Shown piece by piece: positions 23,186-33,897 of a stretch of DNA of 64,000 nucleotides (position 1 is the first letter of the stretch; every line of letters begins with the position of its first letter). The stretch covers positions 434,001 to 498,000 of the forward strand of contig NZ_CP012257.1 of NCBI RefSeq assembly GCF_001277175.1, in the 5' to 3' direction. Position numbers and translations under genes: made by a program. The notes under the pieces are model-generated. The model was given only the letters and a program-made list of their open reading frames with translations, ran no database searches and had not been told where the DNA came from. This stretch comes from Cronobacter universalis NCTC 9529 (lineage in GTDB: Bacteria; Pseudomonadota; Gammaproteobacteria; Enterobacterales; Enterobacteriaceae).

Positions 23186-24619
23186 TTAATTATTCTGGTA
23201 AAGGTCGCGGTAGAGTCGGCTCTCAAAGCGCACCAGCGGAATACGGCGGTTGCGCTGGTCGGCGGGCTCTACGGCGTAGCCGGAAAGATACTGAACAAAC
23301 GCCATGCGCTGTCCGCTGGCCGTCGTGATAAAGCCCGCCAGGTTATAGACCCCCTGCAGCGAGCCGGTTTTGGCGGAGACTTTGCCGTCAACGCCCGCCT
23401 CATGGAGGCCTGCGCGGTACAGCAGGGAGCCGTCGTGCCCCGCCAGCGGCAGCATAGAGATAAAATTCAGCTGGCTGTCGTTGCGGGCGATATATTGCAG
23501 CACCTGCATCATCGTGGCGGGCGCTATCAGATTATGGCGCGACAGGCCGGAACCATCCACCACGATCGTATTGCCTAAATCCACGCCCGCCTTCTGACGC
23601 AGGATCTGGCGAACGGCGTCGGAGCCTGCGCGCCAGGTGCCGGGTACGCCGTAGAAATTACGCCCGATGGTGCGAAACACCGTGTCGGCGATCATATTGT
23701 CGGATTTCTTAAGCATCAGGCGCAGGAGATCGTGCAGCGGCGGTGACTGGCGGCTCGCGATAACCGTCCCCGGCTCGTTGGGCTGCGTCTGGCGCAGCAG
23801 CGTGCCGTTATAAGTAATGCCCGCCTGTTTCAGCTCCGCTTTCAGTATCGCGCCGGCATAGCCCGCGCCATCCTGGATCGCGAAGGCCAGCGGCAGCGGA
23901 TCGGCGCGCTGCGTCATGCAGCCCGTGAGCGTATAGCGGTTCAGATCGCCCGTAACCACATCCAGCTCGCAATACTGCGCTTCCGACGATCCGCGTGGCA
24001 GGGTTTTCACCTGGCTGTAAACATTGACCGGATAATAAGAGGCGATACGCACGAACGCCGGTTCGCCCGCCTGCGGCGCGCTGTAGAGCGACACCGAAAA
24101 ACAGTTGCGATCGACGATAGCGGCCGACGGCGGAGCGCTGAAGCATTGCGTCATGTCGTTCCACGGCCAGCCGGGCGCTTTGTCATGGCTTGCGAAAGCG
24201 GAAGTGTCGATCAGCACGTTTCCTTTTATTTGCTGAACGCCCGCTTTTTTCAGCGCCGTCACCATATTGCGCATATCCTGGCGCTTGAAGGTCGGGTCAC
24301 CCGTGAAACGCGCAATCAAATCGCCATCAAGCACGCCGTCGTGCACGTCGCCACGGCTCTCAAGCGTCGTGGTGAAGCGAAAGTCTGGCCCAAGCTGCAA
24401 CAGCGCGGCCAGCGCCGTAATCACTTTTTGCGTACTGGCGGGCAGCGCCATCTGCTGGCTGTGAAAATCAATCTCAGGGGAGCTGGCTCCGACTTTTTGC
24501 ACCATCAGGGCGAGATTCGCGCCGGCGGGTAACTGATTGATATACTCTTCGACATTGGCGGCACTGGCATTCAGGGCTACACTGGTGGTCAATCCGACAG
24601 CAAATCTGGAAAATCGCAT
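23186..24619 (-). CDS. dacB: D-alanyl-D-alanine carboxypeptidase/endopeptidase DacB (PBP4)
   Basis: Class C low-molecular-mass penicillin-binding protein that trims and cleaves peptidoglycan cross-links in the periplasm. It has 477 residues with a signal peptide ending near NASAAN. The catalytic triad motifs are ASTQK (Ser62, Lys65), KSDN and AKTGS. The long domain II/III insertion between the first two motifs is present. It is divergent from greA and is first in a dacB-basR-basS unit. Confidence 0.96.
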   Translation of the reverse strand: MRFSRFAVGLTTSVALNASAANVEEYINQLPAGANLALMVQKVGASSPEIDFHSQQMALPASTQKVITALAALLQLGPDFRFTTTLESRGDVHDGVLDGDLIARFTGDPTFKRQDMRNMVTALKKAGVQQIKGNVLIDTSAFASHDKAPGWPWNDMTQCFSAPPSAAIVDRNCFSVSLYSAPQAGEPAFVRIASYYPVNVYSQVKTLPRGSSEAQYCELDVVTGDLNRYTLTGCMTQRADPLPLAFAIQDGAGYAGAILKAELKQAGITYNGTLLRQTQPNEPGTVIASRQSPPLHDLLRLMLKKSDNMIADTVFRTIGRNFYGVPGTWRAGSDAVRQILRQKAGVDLGNTIVVDGSGLSRHNLIAPATMMQVLQYIARNDSQLNFISMLPLAGHDGSLLYRAGLHEAGVDGKVSAKTGSLQGVYNLAGFITTASGQRMAFVQYLSGYAVEPADQRNRRIPLVRFESRLYRDLYQNN

Positions 24620-24718
24620 AATCTCGCGGTAACAGCTGGAAACGTGCCGTCATACTAAGGCGCATCGCCCTGCAAAGTAAACGATGACCCTTCGGGAACT
24701 TCAGGGTAAAATACGTAT

Positions 24719-24773
24719 CAAATTGCAAAATCGTTCCTGACCTGGGGCTTTGTCTCCGGGTCAGTTTTCTTTT
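24719..24773 (+). ncRNA. GraL-like leader RNA with attenuator upstream of greA
   Basis: An 11-pair hairpin (left arm from 24737, right arm ending 24764, loop CTTTGT) is followed by TTTTCTTTT. It lies 94 bases upstream of the greA ATG, after a TAAAAT -10-like box at 24707-24712. In E. coli greA leader transcripts ending at such an attenuator form the small RNA GraL. The 5' end given is estimated from the -10 position. Confidence 0.65.
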
Positions 24774-24866
24774 GTTTGCCGTCCGGGGCTAGAAGGTTTT
24801 CCGGGCTGGCGTGCAGCCGGAGCGGGCTGTGAACCGTTCTTAACAGGACAGTGAGAGGTATAACAA

Positions 24867-25343
24867 ATGCAACCTATTCCGATGACCTTACGTGGCGCTG
24901 AGAAATTACGCGAAGAGCTGGAGTATCTGAAATCCGTGCGTCGCCCGGAAATCATCGCCGCTATCGCCGAAGCGCGCGAGCATGGCGATCTGAAAGAGAA
25001 TGCCGAATACCATGCCGCTCGCGAGCAGCAGGGGTTCTGCGAAGGGCGTATCAAAGATATCGAAGCGAAGCTCTCGAACGCCCAGGTGATTGATATCACC
25101 AAGATGCCAAACAATGGCCGCGTAATCTTTGGTTCTACCGTTACGGTGCTGAACCTGGATACCGACGAAGAGTTGACCTACCGCATCGTTGGCGACGACG
25201 AAGCGGACTTCAAACAGAATCTTATTTCTGTAAACTCGCCTATCGCACGCGGTCTGGTGGGCAAAGAGCGGGACGACGTGGTGACCATTAACACCCCGGG
25301 CGGCCAGGTCGAATTTGAAATCATCAAAGTCGATTATCTTTAA
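24867..25343 (+). CDS. greA: Transcription elongation factor GreA
   Basis: A 158-residue factor that inserts into the RNA polymerase secondary channel to stimulate cleavage of backtracked RNA. The N-terminal coiled coil (residues 1-75, with the tip acidic residues in [16 protein letters not shown]) and C-terminal FKBP-like domain (ending [11 protein letters not shown]) are intact. It is preceded by a GraL-type attenuator, so it is likely controlled at the leader. Confidence 0.98.
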   Translation: MQPIPMTLRGAEKLREELEYLKSVRRPEIIAAIAEAREHGDLKENAEYHAAREQQGFCEGRIKDIEAKLSNAQVIDITKMPNNGRVIFGSTVTVLNLDTDEELTYRIVGDDEADFKQNLISVNSPIARGLVGKERDDVVTINTPGGQVEFEIIKVDYL

Positions 25344-25462
25344 CGCCTGCCTCTGAACGGCCGTTTTTTCGGTAAGAGACGCGCCAGAGAGTCATATTTG
25401 CTGATTTGTGCGATTCACCTCAACCGGCATGACAGCGATGCCGTTCAGATTGTAAAGAAAGG

Positions 25463-25486
25463 AAAAAGGCCGCTGAGCGGCCTTTT
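25463..25486. terminator. Bidirectional terminator between greA and yhbY
   Basis: AAAAAGGCCGC TGA GCGGCCTTTT: a symmetrical stem with an A-run on one side and a T-run on the other, placed between convergent greA and yhbY. Confidence 0.88.
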
Positions 25487-25563
25487 ATCAACAAACGGAG
25501 CGTGGCATTTTGCACCCTTGCCTGTAGTTTGCGGCTTCTGCGATCGCTCGCAAAACCCACAGC

Positions 25564-25857
25564 TTAGCGGGGCAGCGAAATTTTACGTTCCTTTGACGGG
25601 CGGTAGAGCACCAGCGTTTTTCCGATGACCTGTACATTACAGGCGCCGGTTTCACGCACGATGGCATCCACAACCAGGGTTTTAGTTTCGCGGTCTTCAG
25701 TGGCGATCTTCACCTTGATTAACTCATGGTGCTCAAGCGCTTGTTCAATCTCGGCCAGTACCCCTTCGGTCAAACCATTGTTGCCAAGCATAACCACCGG
25801 CTTGAGCGGATGGGCAAGACCTTTCAGGTGCTGTTTTTGTTTAGTACTCAGATTCAT
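25564..25857 (-). CDS. yhbY: Ribosome assembly RNA-binding protein YhbY
   Basis: A 97-residue CRM-domain protein that associates with pre-50S particles in E. coli. The KH-like fold shows the conserved GxxG-type loop in VMLGNNGLTEGVLAEIEQAL and the C-terminal TLVLYRPSKERKISLPR. It is divergent from rlmE, which also acts in 50S maturation, across a 124-base gap. Confidence 0.96.
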   Translation of the reverse strand: MNLSTKQKQHLKGLAHPLKPVVMLGNNGLTEGVLAEIEQALEHHELIKVKIATEDRETKTLVVDAIVRETGACNVQVIGKTLVLYRPSKERKISLPR

Positions 25858-25981
25858 CGTATTTTTTGCTTACGTTGGGATTGAAAACGGGTCATTCTAC
25901 CGCCATCTCCCAATTATCGCCAAATGGCAATACGTGGGTTTTTGAGCCTGCGGCTCACGATGAACCCGGATGGAATGTGAA

Positions 25982-26611
25982 ATGACAGGTAAAAAGCGTT
26001 CTGCCAGCTCCAGTCGCTGGCTACAGGAACACTTTAGCGATAAATATGTTCAACAGGCGCAGAAAAAAGGGTTACGTTCCCGTGCCTGGTTTAAACTTGA
26101 TGAAATACAGCAAAGTGACAAGATTTTTAAACCAGGCATGACGGTTGTCGATCTTGGCGCCGCGCCTGGCGGATGGTCACAGTATGTGGTCACGCAAATC
26201 GGAGGAGCAGGCCGTATTATCGCTTGCGATCTTTTACCAATGGATCCTATCGTTGGTGTGGACTTCCTTCAGGGCGACTTTCGTGATGAATTAGTCATGA
26301 AAGCGTTACTGGAACGCGTGGGTGACAGTAAAGTACAGGTTGTCATGTCAGATATGGCACCGAACATGAGCGGGACTCCGGCTGTGGATATCCCCCGCGC
26401 CATGTATCTGGTGGAGCTGGCGCTCGAAATGTGCCGGGATGTGCTGGCGCCGGGCGGCAGTTTTGTAGTGAAGGTGTTTCAGGGCGAAGGTTTCGATGAG
26501 TACCTGCGGGAAATTCGCTCCCTGTTTACGAAGGTGAAAGTTCGTAAACCGGACTCTTCTCGTGCCCGTTCACGTGAAGTGTACATTGTAGCGACCGGGC
26601 GCAAACTATAG
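25982..26611 (+). CDS. rlmE: 23S rRNA 2'-O-ribose U2552 methyltransferase RlmE
   Basis: Heat-shock methyltransferase (FtsJ/RrmJ) that modifies U2552 in the 50S A-loop. It has 209 residues. The SAM-binding motif is [15 protein letters not shown], and the K-D-K-E tetrad includes Lys38 (AWFKLDEI) and Asp124 (SDMAPN), with the later Lys in [11 protein letters not shown] and Glu in SREVYIV. The ATG at 25982 matches homologues; four upstream codons are open. It is co-oriented with ftsH, 56 bases apart. Confidence 0.97.
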   Translation: MTGKKRSASSSRWLQEHFSDKYVQQAQKKGLRSRAWFKLDEIQQSDKIFKPGMTVVDLGAAPGGWSQYVVTQIGGAGRIIACDLLPMDPIVGVDFLQGDFRDELVMKALLERVGDSKVQVVMSDMAPNMSGTPAVDIPRAMYLVELALEMCRDVLAPGGSFVVKVFQGEGFDEYLREIRSLFTKVKVRKPDSSRARSREVYIVATGRKL

Positions 26612-26667
26612 TACCCTGACGCTGTTTGTTAACACAGTTGTAATATGAGGTTAATCCCTTGAGTGAC

Positions 26668-28602
26668 ATGGCGAAAAACCTAATACTCTGGCTGGTCATC
26701 GCAGTTGTGCTGATGTCAGTATTCCAGAGCTTTGGGCCCAGCGAGTCGAGTGGCCGTAGGGTGGATTACTCTACCTTCCTGCAAGAAGTTAACCAGGACC
26801 AGGTTCGCGAAGCGCGTATCAACGGACGTGAAATCAACGTTACCAAGAAAGATAGTAACCGATACACGACTTATATTCCCGTAAACGATCCCAAACTCCT
26901 TGATAACCTGCTGACCAAAAACGTAAAAGTTGTCGGCGAACCGCCTGAAGAGCAGAGCCTGCTGGCGACTATCTTCATCTCCTGGTTCCCGATGCTACTG
27001 CTGATTGGGGTCTGGATATTCTTCATGCGCCAAATGCAGGGTGGCGGTGGCAAAGGCGCCATGTCGTTCGGCAAAAGCAAAGCGCGCATGCTGACGGAAG
27101 ATCAGATTAAAACCACTTTCGCTGACGTGGCAGGCTGTGACGAAGCGAAAGAGGAAGTCGGCGAGCTGGTGGAATACCTGCGCGAGCCGAGCCGTTTCCA
27201 GAAGCTGGGCGGTAAAATTCCGAAGGGCGTCCTGATGGTTGGCCCGCCGGGTACCGGTAAAACCCTGCTGGCGAAAGCCATCGCGGGCGAGGCGAAAGTG
27301 CCGTTCTTTACCATTTCCGGTTCTGACTTCGTAGAAATGTTCGTGGGTGTGGGCGCGTCCCGTGTTCGCGACATGTTCGAACAAGCTAAAAAAGCGGCGC
27401 CGTGCATCATCTTTATCGATGAAATCGATGCCGTGGGCCGCCAGCGTGGCGCCGGTCTTGGCGGCGGTCACGATGAGCGTGAGCAGACCCTGAACCAGAT
27501 GCTGGTTGAGATGGATGGTTTTGAAGGCAACGAAGGCATTATCGTCATCGCGGCGACTAACCGTCCTGACGTGCTTGACCCTGCGCTGCTGCGTCCTGGC
27601 CGTTTCGACCGTCAGGTGGTGGTTGGCCTGCCGGATGTGCGTGGTCGTGAGCAGATCCTGAAAGTGCATATGCGTCGCGTACCGCTGGCGCCGGATATCG
27701 ACGCGGCAATCATTGCGCGCGGTACGCCTGGCTTCTCCGGTGCCGATCTCGCAAACCTGGTCAACGAAGCGGCGCTGTTTGCCGCGCGCGGCAACAAACG
27801 TGTCGTATCGATGGTTGAGTTCGAAAAAGCGAAAGACAAAATCATGATGGGCGCGGAACGCCGCTCCATGGTGATGACGGAAGCGCAGAAAGAGTCCACC
27901 GCGTATCATGAAGCGGGCCATGCGATTATCGGCCGCCTGGTGCCAGAGCACGATCCGGTGCATAAAGTGACGATTATCCCGCGCGGTCGCGCGCTTGGCG
28001 TCACGTTCTTCCTGCCTGAGGGCGACGCTATCAGCGCCAGCCGTCAGAAACTGGAAAGCCAGATCTCCACGCTGTACGGCGGTCGTCTGGCGGAAGAGAT
28101 TATCTACGGGCCGGAGCATGTCTCCACCGGTGCGTCTAACGACATTAAAGTCGCGACTAACCTGGCCCGTAACATGGTGACCCAGTGGGGCTTCTCCGAC
28201 AAACTTGGTCCGCTGCTTTACGCGGAAGAAGAAGGCGAAGTATTCCTGGGCCGTAGCGTGGCGAAAGCCAAGCATATGTCAGATGAAACGGCGCGTATCA
28301 TCGATCAGGAAGTTAAAGCCCTGATTGAACGTAACTACAACCGCGCTCGTCAGATCCTGAACGATAACATGGACATCCTGCATGCCATGAAAGACGCGCT
28401 GATGAAGTATGAAACCATCGACGCGCCGCAAATCGACGATCTGATGGCTCGCCGTGATGTTCGCCCGCCAGCAGGCTGGGAAGATCCGGGCGCCAACAAT
28501 AACTCTGACAGCAACGGTACGCCGCGTGCTCCGCGTCCGGTCGATGAACCGCGTACGCCGAACCCGGGCAACACCATGTCTGAGCAGTTTGGCGATAAAT
28601 AA
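26668..28602 (+). CDS. ftsH: ATP-dependent zinc metalloprotease FtsH
   Basis: Membrane-anchored AAA+ protease that degrades LpxC, RpoH and misassembled membrane proteins. Two N-terminal membrane helices (about residues 5-25 and 98-120) flank a periplasmic domain. The AAA module carries [19 protein letters not shown] and the SRH region; the protease domain carries the zinc motif HEAGH. The C-terminal tail is Asn/Pro-rich. The ATG at 26668 matches the usual 644-residue form. An in-frame TTG at 26659 is better spaced from the GAGG at 26646 and would add MSD, so the start is not settled. Confidence 0.97.
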   Translation: MAKNLILWLVIAVVLMSVFQSFGPSESSGRRVDYSTFLQEVNQDQVREARINGREINVTKKDSNRYTTYIPVNDPKLLDNLLTKNVKVVGEPPEEQSLLATIFISWFPMLLLIGVWIFFMRQMQGGGGKGAMSFGKSKARMLTEDQIKTTFADVAGCDEAKEEVGELVEYLREPSRFQKLGGKIPKGVLMVGPPGTGKTLLAKAIAGEAKVPFFTISGSDFVEMFVGVGASRVRDMFEQAKKAAPCIIFIDEIDAVGRQRGAGLGGGHDEREQTLNQMLVEMDGFEGNEGIIVIAATNRPDVLDPALLRPGRFDRQVVVGLPDVRGREQILKVHMRRVPLAPDIDAAIIARGTPGFSGADLANLVNEAALFAARGNKRVVSMVEFEKAKDKIMMGAERRSMVMTEAQKESTAYHEAGHAIIGRLVPEHDPVHKVTIIPRGRALGVTFFLPEGDAISASRQKLESQISTLYGGRLAEEIIYGPEHVSTGASNDIKVATNLARNMVTQWGFSDKLGPLLYAEEEGEVFLGRSVAKAKHMSDETARIIDQEVKALIERNYNRARQILNDNMDILHAMKDALMKYETIDAPQIDDLMARRDVRPPAGWEDPGANNNSDSNGTPRAPRPVDEPRTPNPGNTMSEQFGDK

Positions 28603-28631
28603 TTGCCTGCTGTAGCACCGCTGCATTAATC

Positions 28632-28656
28632 AAAACCCCGGCCTGTCCGGGGTTTT
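28632..28656 (+). terminator. Intrinsic terminator after ftsH
   Basis: Stem AAAACCCCGG/CCGGGGTTTT around CCTGT, with Ts following. It lies between ftsH and folP and does not exclude read-through. Confidence 0.85.
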
Positions 28657-28692
28657 CTGTTTTCGTTCATTCAAGTTCATAAGGGAATGGCA

Positions 28693-29541
28693 ATGAAACT
28701 CTTCGCTCAGGGCTCAACGCTCGAACTTTCTCATCCGCACGTTATGGGAATCCTGAATGTCACGCCGGATTCTTTCTCCGATGGCGGCCAGCACAATACG
28801 CTGACAGAGGCGGTCAAACACGCGAACGCGATGATCAACGCCGGCGCGACCATTATCGATGTGGGCGGAGAGTCGACGCGTCCTGGCGCGGCGGAAGTAA
28901 GTGTGGAAGAAGAGCTTTCCCGCGTGGTGCCGGTGGTGGAAGCGCTGGCGCAGCGTTTTGAGGTGTGGGTATCAGTCGATACCTCGAAACCGGAAGTGAT
29001 CCGCGAGTCGGCGCGGGTCGGTGCGCATATTATTAACGATATCCGCTCGCTGACAGAGCCAGGCGCGCTTGAGGCGGCGGCAGAGACCGGTTTGCCGGTT
29101 TGCCTGATGCATATGCAGGGCCAGCCGAAAACGATGCAGCAGGCACCGCACTATGAAGATGTTTTTGCCGACGTTACGCGCTTTTTTGAGCAGCATATCG
29201 CCCGCTGTGAGGCGGCAGGCATTACAAAAGAAAAAATCATACTCGACCCGGGATTCGGTTTCGGTAAAAATCTGACCCACAATTACCAGCTTCTCGCCCG
29301 GCTTTCAGAATTCCGGCGTTTCGGAATGCCTTTGCTGGTGGGAATGTCGCGTAAGTCGATGATTGGACAACTACTGAACGTCGGGCCCGATCAGCGCCTG
29401 CCCGGAAGCCTTGCCTGCGCGGTGATGGCGGCTATGCAGGGGGCGCAAATTATTCGTGTCCATGACGTCAAAGAAACCGTCGAAGCGATGCGCGTGGTGG
29501 AAGCAACTCTTTCAGCGAAGGATAAAAAATACTATGAGTAA
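28693..29541 (+). CDS. folP: Dihydropteroate synthase FolP
   Basis: Condenses p-aminobenzoate with dihydropterin pyrophosphate in folate synthesis; the sulfonamide target. TIM-barrel signatures: [40 protein letters not shown] and [14 protein letters not shown] chose ATG 28693 because AAGGGA lies at the right distance; an ATG two codons upstream is possible. The end overlaps glmM by 8 bases. No substitution in the recognisable pABA-loop segments stands out. Confidence 0.97.
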   Translation: MKLFAQGSTLELSHPHVMGILNVTPDSFSDGGQHNTLTEAVKHANAMINAGATIIDVGGESTRPGAAEVSVEEELSRVVPVVEALAQRFEVWVSVDTSKPEVIRESARVGAHIINDIRSLTEPGALEAAAETGLPVCLMHMQGQPKTMQQAPHYEDVFADVTRFFEQHIARCEAAGITKEKIILDPGFGFGKNLTHNYQLLARLSEFRRFGMPLLVGMSRKSMIGQLLNVGPDQRLPGSLACAVMAAMQGAQIIRVHDVKETVEAMRVVEATLSAKDKKYYE

Positions 29542-30871
29542 CCGTAAATATTTTGGGACAGACGGCATTCGCGGTCGTGTGGGCGATGCGCCGATTACCC
29601 CGGATTTTGTCCTGAAGCTTGGCTGGGCGGCGGGCAAAGTGCTGGCGCGTCACGGCTCCCGCAAAGTCATTATCGGTAAGGACACCCGTATTTCCGGTTA
29701 TATGCTGGAATCCGCACTGGAAGCGGGTCTCGCCGCGGCCGGGCTGTCCGCGCTGTTCACCGGGCCGATGCCCACGCCAGCCGTGGCCTATCTGACGCGT
29801 ACCTTCCGTGCCGAGGCCGGTATTGTCATTTCTGCGTCCCATAACCCGTTTTACGACAACGGCATTAAATTTTTCTCCATCGACGGCACAAAATTGCCGG
29901 ATGAAGTGGAAGAGGCGATTGAAGCGGAGCTTGAGAAAGAGATCAGCTGCGTGGATTCCGCCGAGCTGGGTAAAGCGAGCCGTATTGTCGATGCCGCCGG
30001 TCGTTACATCGAATTTTGCAAAGGCACATTCCCGAACGAACTCAGCCTGAACGGACTGAAGATCGTGGTGGATTGCGCGAACGGCGCGACATACCACATT
30101 GCGGCAAACGTGCTGCGTGAGCTGGGCGCCCGTGTGATTACTATCGGATCTGAACCGGACGGGCTGAACATTAACGAGAAATGCGGCGCGACCGATGTTC
30201 GTCTGCTGCAGGAGCGCGTGGTGGCCGAGAAAGCCGATCTGGGTATCGCGTTCGACGGCGACGGCGACCGCGTCATCATGGTCGATCATGAAGGCAACAA
30301 AGTGGATGGCGACCAGATCCTCTATATCATCGCCCGCGAAGGGCTGCGTCAGGGCCAGCTGCGCGGCGGCGCGGTTGGTACGCTGATGAGTAATATGGGG
30401 CTGGAAGTCGCTCTTAAACAGCTCGGCATTCCGTTTGCGCGTGCGAAAGTGGGCGACCGCTACGTACTGGAAAAAATGCAGGAAAAAGGCTGGCGCATCG
30501 GGGCGGAAAACTCAGGCCACGTCATCCTGCTGGACAAAACCACAACGGGCGATGGCATTGTGGCCGCGCTGCAGGTGTTAACGGCAATTGCGCGCAACCA
30601 TATGAGCCTGCACGATCTCTGCAGCGGTATGAAGCTCTTCCCGCAGATCCTGGTCAATGTGCGCTTTACCCCAGGCAGCGGCGATCCGCTGGAACATGCC
30701 ACCGTGAAAGCGGTAACCGAAGACGTCGAACAGGCGCTGGGTAAACGTGGGCGCGTGCTGCTGCGTAAATCGGGTACCGAACCGCTTATCCGCGTGATGG
30801 TGGAAGGCGAAGACGAAGCGCAGGTGACGGAATTCGCGCACCGTATCGCGGATGCCGTGAAAGCGGTTTAA
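29534..30871 (+). CDS. glmM: Phosphoglucosamine mutase GlmM
   Basis: Converts glucosamine-6-P to glucosamine-1-P for UDP-GlcNAc synthesis. It has 445 residues with the phosphoserine loop [13 protein letters not shown] (Ser102), the metal loop DGDGDRV and the sugar-specificity motif GAENSGH, and ends with the phosphate-binding [15 protein letters not shown]. The start overlaps the folP end by 8 bases, indicating coupling. Its product feeds MurA of this window, and RapZ regulates the preceding step. Confidence 0.98.
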   Translation: MSNRKYFGTDGIRGRVGDAPITPDFVLKLGWAAGKVLARHGSRKVIIGKDTRISGYMLESALEAGLAAAGLSALFTGPMPTPAVAYLTRTFRAEAGIVISASHNPFYDNGIKFFSIDGTKLPDEVEEAIEAELEKEISCVDSAELGKASRIVDAAGRYIEFCKGTFPNELSLNGLKIVVDCANGATYHIAANVLRELGARVITIGSEPDGLNINEKCGATDVRLLQERVVAEKADLGIAFDGDGDRVIMVDHEGNKVDGDQILYIIAREGLRQGQLRGGAVGTLMSNMGLEVALKQLGIPFARAKVGDRYVLEKMQEKGWRIGAENSGHVILLDKTTTGDGIVAALQVLTAIARNHMSLHDLCSGMKLFPQILVNVRFTPGSGDPLEHATVKAVTEDVEQALGKRGRVLLRKSGTEPLIRVMVEGEDEAQVTEFAHRIADAVKAV

Positions 30872-30885
30872 GCGCATACATGCTT

Positions 30886-30911
30886 AAAAAGGCGGCGTAA
30901 GTCGCCTTTAA
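30886..30911 (+). terminator. Probable intrinsic terminator after glmM
   Basis: AAAAAGGCG and CGCCTTT arms around GCGTAAGT, followed by AAAAT; the T-run is short. It separates folP-glmM from secG. Confidence 0.6.
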
Positions 30912-31094
30912 AATCGCCGCTTTAGCGTAATTTGCCGTTTTTTTCCGCAGTCAGCATTTGCAGGTAAAATTGCGCTTGCGCGCCCAGAACTCTTTCGTTA
31001 GTATTCACACCCGCTTCAGTAGGGAATGACAAATACCCTGCTTTATTGGTTTGAAGCAATTGGCTGCGGTAACCCCGCAAGGAACAGGTTGATT

Positions 31095-31427
31095 ATGTAC
31101 GAAGCTCTTTTGGTAGTTTTCCTTATTGTAGCGCTGGGCCTTGTCGGTCTTATCATGCTGCAGCAAGGTAAAGGCGCTGATATGGGAGCCTCTTTTGGCG
31201 CAGGCGCTTCTGCTACGCTGTTCGGTTCAAGTGGTTCTGGTAACTTCATGACCCGTATGACAGCTGTGCTGGCAACCCTGTTCTTCATCATCAGCCTGGT
31301 GCTGGGTAACATTAACAGCAACAAAACCAGTAAAGGAAGCGAGTGGGAAAATCTGACTGCGCCAGCAAAAACTGAGCAGACTCAGCCCGCAGCGCCGGCT
31401 AAGCCGACCAGCGATATCCCACGTTAA
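31095..31427 (+). CDS. secG: Preprotein translocase subunit SecG
   Basis: A 110-residue SecYEG subunit that assists SecA cycling. Two hydrophobic helices (about residues 3-22 and 52-73) flank the conserved cytoplasmic loop MLQQGKGADMGASFGAGASA. The Pro/Ala/Thr-rich tail is as in E. coli. The ATG at 31095 fits homologues; upstream codons in frame are not conserved. leuU follows 42 bases downstream. Confidence 0.97.
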   Translation: MYEALLVVFLIVALGLVGLIMLQQGKGADMGASFGAGASATLFGSSGSGNFMTRMTAVLATLFFIISLVLGNINSNKTSKGSEWENLTAPAKTEQTQPAAPAKPTSDIPR

Positions 31428-31469
31428 TTTGTCAGCTTCGCGCAGTAAACAGAAACTGCGCACTATAGT

Positions 31470-31556
31470 GCCGAGGTGGTGGAATTGGTAGACACGCTAC
31501 CTTGAGGTGGTAGTGCCCGATTGGGCTTACGGGTTCAAGTCCCGTCCTCGGTACCA
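31470..31556 (+). tRNA. leuU: tRNA-Leu (anticodon GAG)
   Basis: An 87-base class II tRNA with encoded CCA. The acceptor stem GCCGAGG pairs with CCTCGGT, the GAG anticodon is at 31504-31506 in loop CTTGAGG, a long variable arm follows, and the T-arm GGGTTCAAGTCCC is canonical. It sits in the same position after secG as E. coli leuU. Confidence 0.98.
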
Positions 31557-31570
31557 AATCCCAGCAGAAC

Positions 31571-31599
31571 TTGCAATTTAGACGTTTAAGGCGTAGTAT
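31571..31599 (+). promoter_or_regulatory. Sigma-70 promoter for metY-rimP-nusA-infB
   Basis: TTGCAA (31571-31576), a 17-base spacer and TAGTAT (31594-31599), ending 16 bases before the metY tRNA. It drives the tRNA and, by read-through, the nusA operon. Confidence 0.78.
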
Positions 31600-31615
31600 T
31601 TGCCACGTTTTCGGA

Positions 31616-31692
<77 letters not shown>

Positions 31693-31820
31693 CTTTCCCT
31701 GAGAGTTGTTTTTCAAATATACTGTGAAGTGCAGCGAATGCCTTCCTGACCGTTTTTGAAAGAAAATTCCCTGGAAGGTGTTCCGGACCGCGCATCGCGG
31801 TTTACAGGGTTCAGTTATTA

Positions 31821-31846
31821 AAAGCCCCGATTTATCGGGGTTTTTT
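31821..31846 (+). terminator. Terminator/attenuator between metY and rimP
   Basis: Stem AGCCCCGA/TCGGGGTT, loop TTTA, then six Ts. It resembles the partial terminator that separates metY from the downstream protein genes in E. coli, where NusA feeds back on its own operon. Confidence 0.88.
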
Positions 31847-31905
31847 GTTATCTGGCTAAAGAATAACTGGGCTATATGCCCTTTTTTTATGTCCTGGGGG
31901 TGGGC

Positions 31906-32358
31906 TTGTCCACATTAGAGCAAAAATTAACAGAGATGATTACGGCACCGGTGGAAGCGCTGGGCTACGAACTCGTCGGCATCGAATTCATTCGCGGTCG
32001 CACATCGACGCTGCGCATCTATATTGATAGTGAAGATGGCATCACTGTTGACGATTGTGCTGATGTCAGCCACCAGGTTAGCGCCGTTCTTGATGTCGAA
32101 GACCCGGTTACGGTGGCTTACAACCTGGAAGTCTCCTCGCCTGGCCTCGACCGTCCTCTCTTCACTGCCGAACATTACGCCCGTTACACTGGCGAAGAGG
32201 TGACGCTGGTACTGCGTATGGCGGTACAGAATCGTCGTAAGTGGCAGGGAGTCATTAAAGCCGTTGATGGCGAAATGATTACCGTTACAGTTGACGGCAA
32301 AGACGAAGTGTTCGCGCTAAGTAATATCCAGAGAGCGAACCTGGTACCCCAATTTTAA
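31906..32358 (+). CDS. rimP: Ribosome maturation factor RimP
   Basis: A 150-residue factor for 30S maturation that interacts with S12. The N-terminal domain ([40 protein letters not shown]) and C-terminal Sm-like domain ([18 protein letters not shown]) are intact. The start is a TTG at 31906 preceded by GGGGGTGGG; this rare start is supported by the E. coli length and by the non-conserved residues upstream. nusA follows after 27 bases. Confidence 0.96.
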   Translation: MSTLEQKLTEMITAPVEALGYELVGIEFIRGRTSTLRIYIDSEDGITVDDCADVSHQVSAVLDVEDPVTVAYNLEVSSPGLDRPLFTAEHYARYTGEEVTLVLRMAVQNRRKWQGVIKAVDGEMITVTVDGKDEVFALSNIQRANLVPQF

Positions 32359-32385
32359 CAGTCTGGATTGAGGCGAAGGCCCCTG

Positions 32386-33873
32386 ATGAATAAAGAAATT
32401 TTGGCTGTTGTCGAAGCAGTTTCCAACGAAAAAGCGGTTCCGCGCGAGAAAATTTTTGAAGCGCTGGAAAGCGCCCTGGCTACGGCAACCAAGAAAAAAT
32501 ATGAACAAGAGATCGATGTTCGCGTGAGCATCGACCGTAAAAGCGGTGATTTCGACACGTTCCGCCGCTGGGTGATTGTAGAAGAAGTGACCCAGCCGAC
32601 CCGCGAAATCACGCTGGAAGCGGCGCGTTACGAAGATCCGAGCCTGAACGTCGGCGAGTATGTTGAAGATCAGATCGAATCCGTGACGTTTGACCGTATC
32701 ACCACGCAGACCGCGAAGCAGGTCATCGTACAGAAAGTTCGCGAAGCCGAACGCGCCATGGTCGTTGACCAGTTCCGCGAACATGAAGGTGAGATCATCA
32801 CCGGCGTGGTGAAAAAAGTTAACCGCGAAAACATTACGCTGGACCTCGGCAGCAACGCCGAAGCGGTCATTCTGCGTGAAGATATGCTGCCGCGTGAAAA
32901 CTTCCGTCCGGGCGACCGTATCCGCGGCGTACTGTACGCGGTACGCCCTGAAGCGCGCGGCGCTCAGCTGTTCGTTACTCGCGCCAAACCGGAGATGCTG
33001 ATCGAGCTGTTCCGCATCGAAGTACCGGAAATCGGCGAAGAAGTGATTGAAATTAAAGCTGCCGCTCGCGATCCGGGTTCACGCGCTAAAATCGCGGTGA
33101 AAACCAACGACAAGCGCATCGACCCGGTCGGCGCCTGCGTGGGTATGCGCGGCGCGCGCGTTCAGGCGGTGTCGACCGAGCTTGGCGGCGAGCGTATTGA
33201 TATCGTGCTGTGGGATGACAATCCGGCGCAGTTCGTCATCAACGCCATGGCGCCGGCAGACGTCGCGTCTATCGTGGTGGATGAAGATAAACACACCATG
33301 GATATCGCCGTCGAAGCGGGCAACCTGGCGCAGGCTATCGGCCGTAACGGCCAGAACGTGCGTCTTGCTTCACAGCTGAGCGGCTGGGAACTCAACGTTA
33401 TGACGGTTGACGATCTCCAGGCGAAACATCAGGCTGAAGCGCACGCCGCTATCGATACTTTCACCAAGTATCTCGACATTGATGAAGAGTTCGCCACGGT
33501 TCTGGTGGAAGAAGGCTTCTCCACGCTCGAAGAACTGGCCTATGTGCCGATGAAAGAGCTGCTGGAAGTTGACGGCCTGGATGAGCCGACCGTGGAAGCA
33601 TTACGCGAACGCGCTAAAAATGCGCTCACCACCCTTGCGCTGGCTCAGGAAGAGAGCCTCGGCGATAACAAACCGGCTGACGACCTGCTGAATTTAGAAG
33701 GTATGGATCGCACGCTGGCTTACCAACTCGCTGCTCGTGGTGTGTGTACGCTTGACGACCTCGCCGATCAGGGCGTGGACGACCTCGCGGATATCGACGG
33801 GTTGACCGATGAGAAAGCCGGTGAGCTTATCATGGCCGCTCGTAACATCCGCTGGTTTAGCGATGAAGCGTAA
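32386..33873 (+). CDS. nusA: Transcription termination/antitermination protein NusA
   Basis: RNA polymerase-binding factor for pausing, intrinsic termination and antitermination. It has 495 residues: an N-terminal domain, an S1 domain (about 135-200; [21 protein letters not shown]), two KH domains ([39 protein letters not shown]) and two C-terminal acidic repeats (around [19 protein letters not shown] and [19 protein letters not shown]). The ATG at 32386 matches E. coli; six upstream codons are open. infB follows 24 bases later. Confidence 0.98.
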   Translation: MNKEILAVVEAVSNEKAVPREKIFEALESALATATKKKYEQEIDVRVSIDRKSGDFDTFRRWVIVEEVTQPTREITLEAARYEDPSLNVGEYVEDQIESVTFDRITTQTAKQVIVQKVREAERAMVVDQFREHEGEIITGVVKKVNRENITLDLGSNAEAVILREDMLPRENFRPGDRIRGVLYAVRPEARGAQLFVTRAKPEMLIELFRIEVPEIGEEVIEIKAAARDPGSRAKIAVKTNDKRIDPVGACVGMRGARVQAVSTELGGERIDIVLWDDNPAQFVINAMAPADVASIVVDEDKHTMDIAVEAGNLAQAIGRNGQNVRLASQLSGWELNVMTVDDLQAKHQAEAHAAIDTFTKYLDIDEEFATVLVEEGFSTLEELAYVPMKELLEVDGLDEPTVEALRERAKNALTTLALAQEESLGDNKPADDLLNLEGMDRTLAYQLAARGVCTLDDLADQGVDDLADIDGLTDEKAGELIMAARNIRWFSDEA

Positions 33874-33897
33874 TAAACTGTAGCAGGAAGGAACAGC

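Noticed and set aside
30886..30911. Considered as a REP element
   Set aside because: The short stem with flanking A and T runs fits a simple terminator and lacks the GTAGG-type REP ends.
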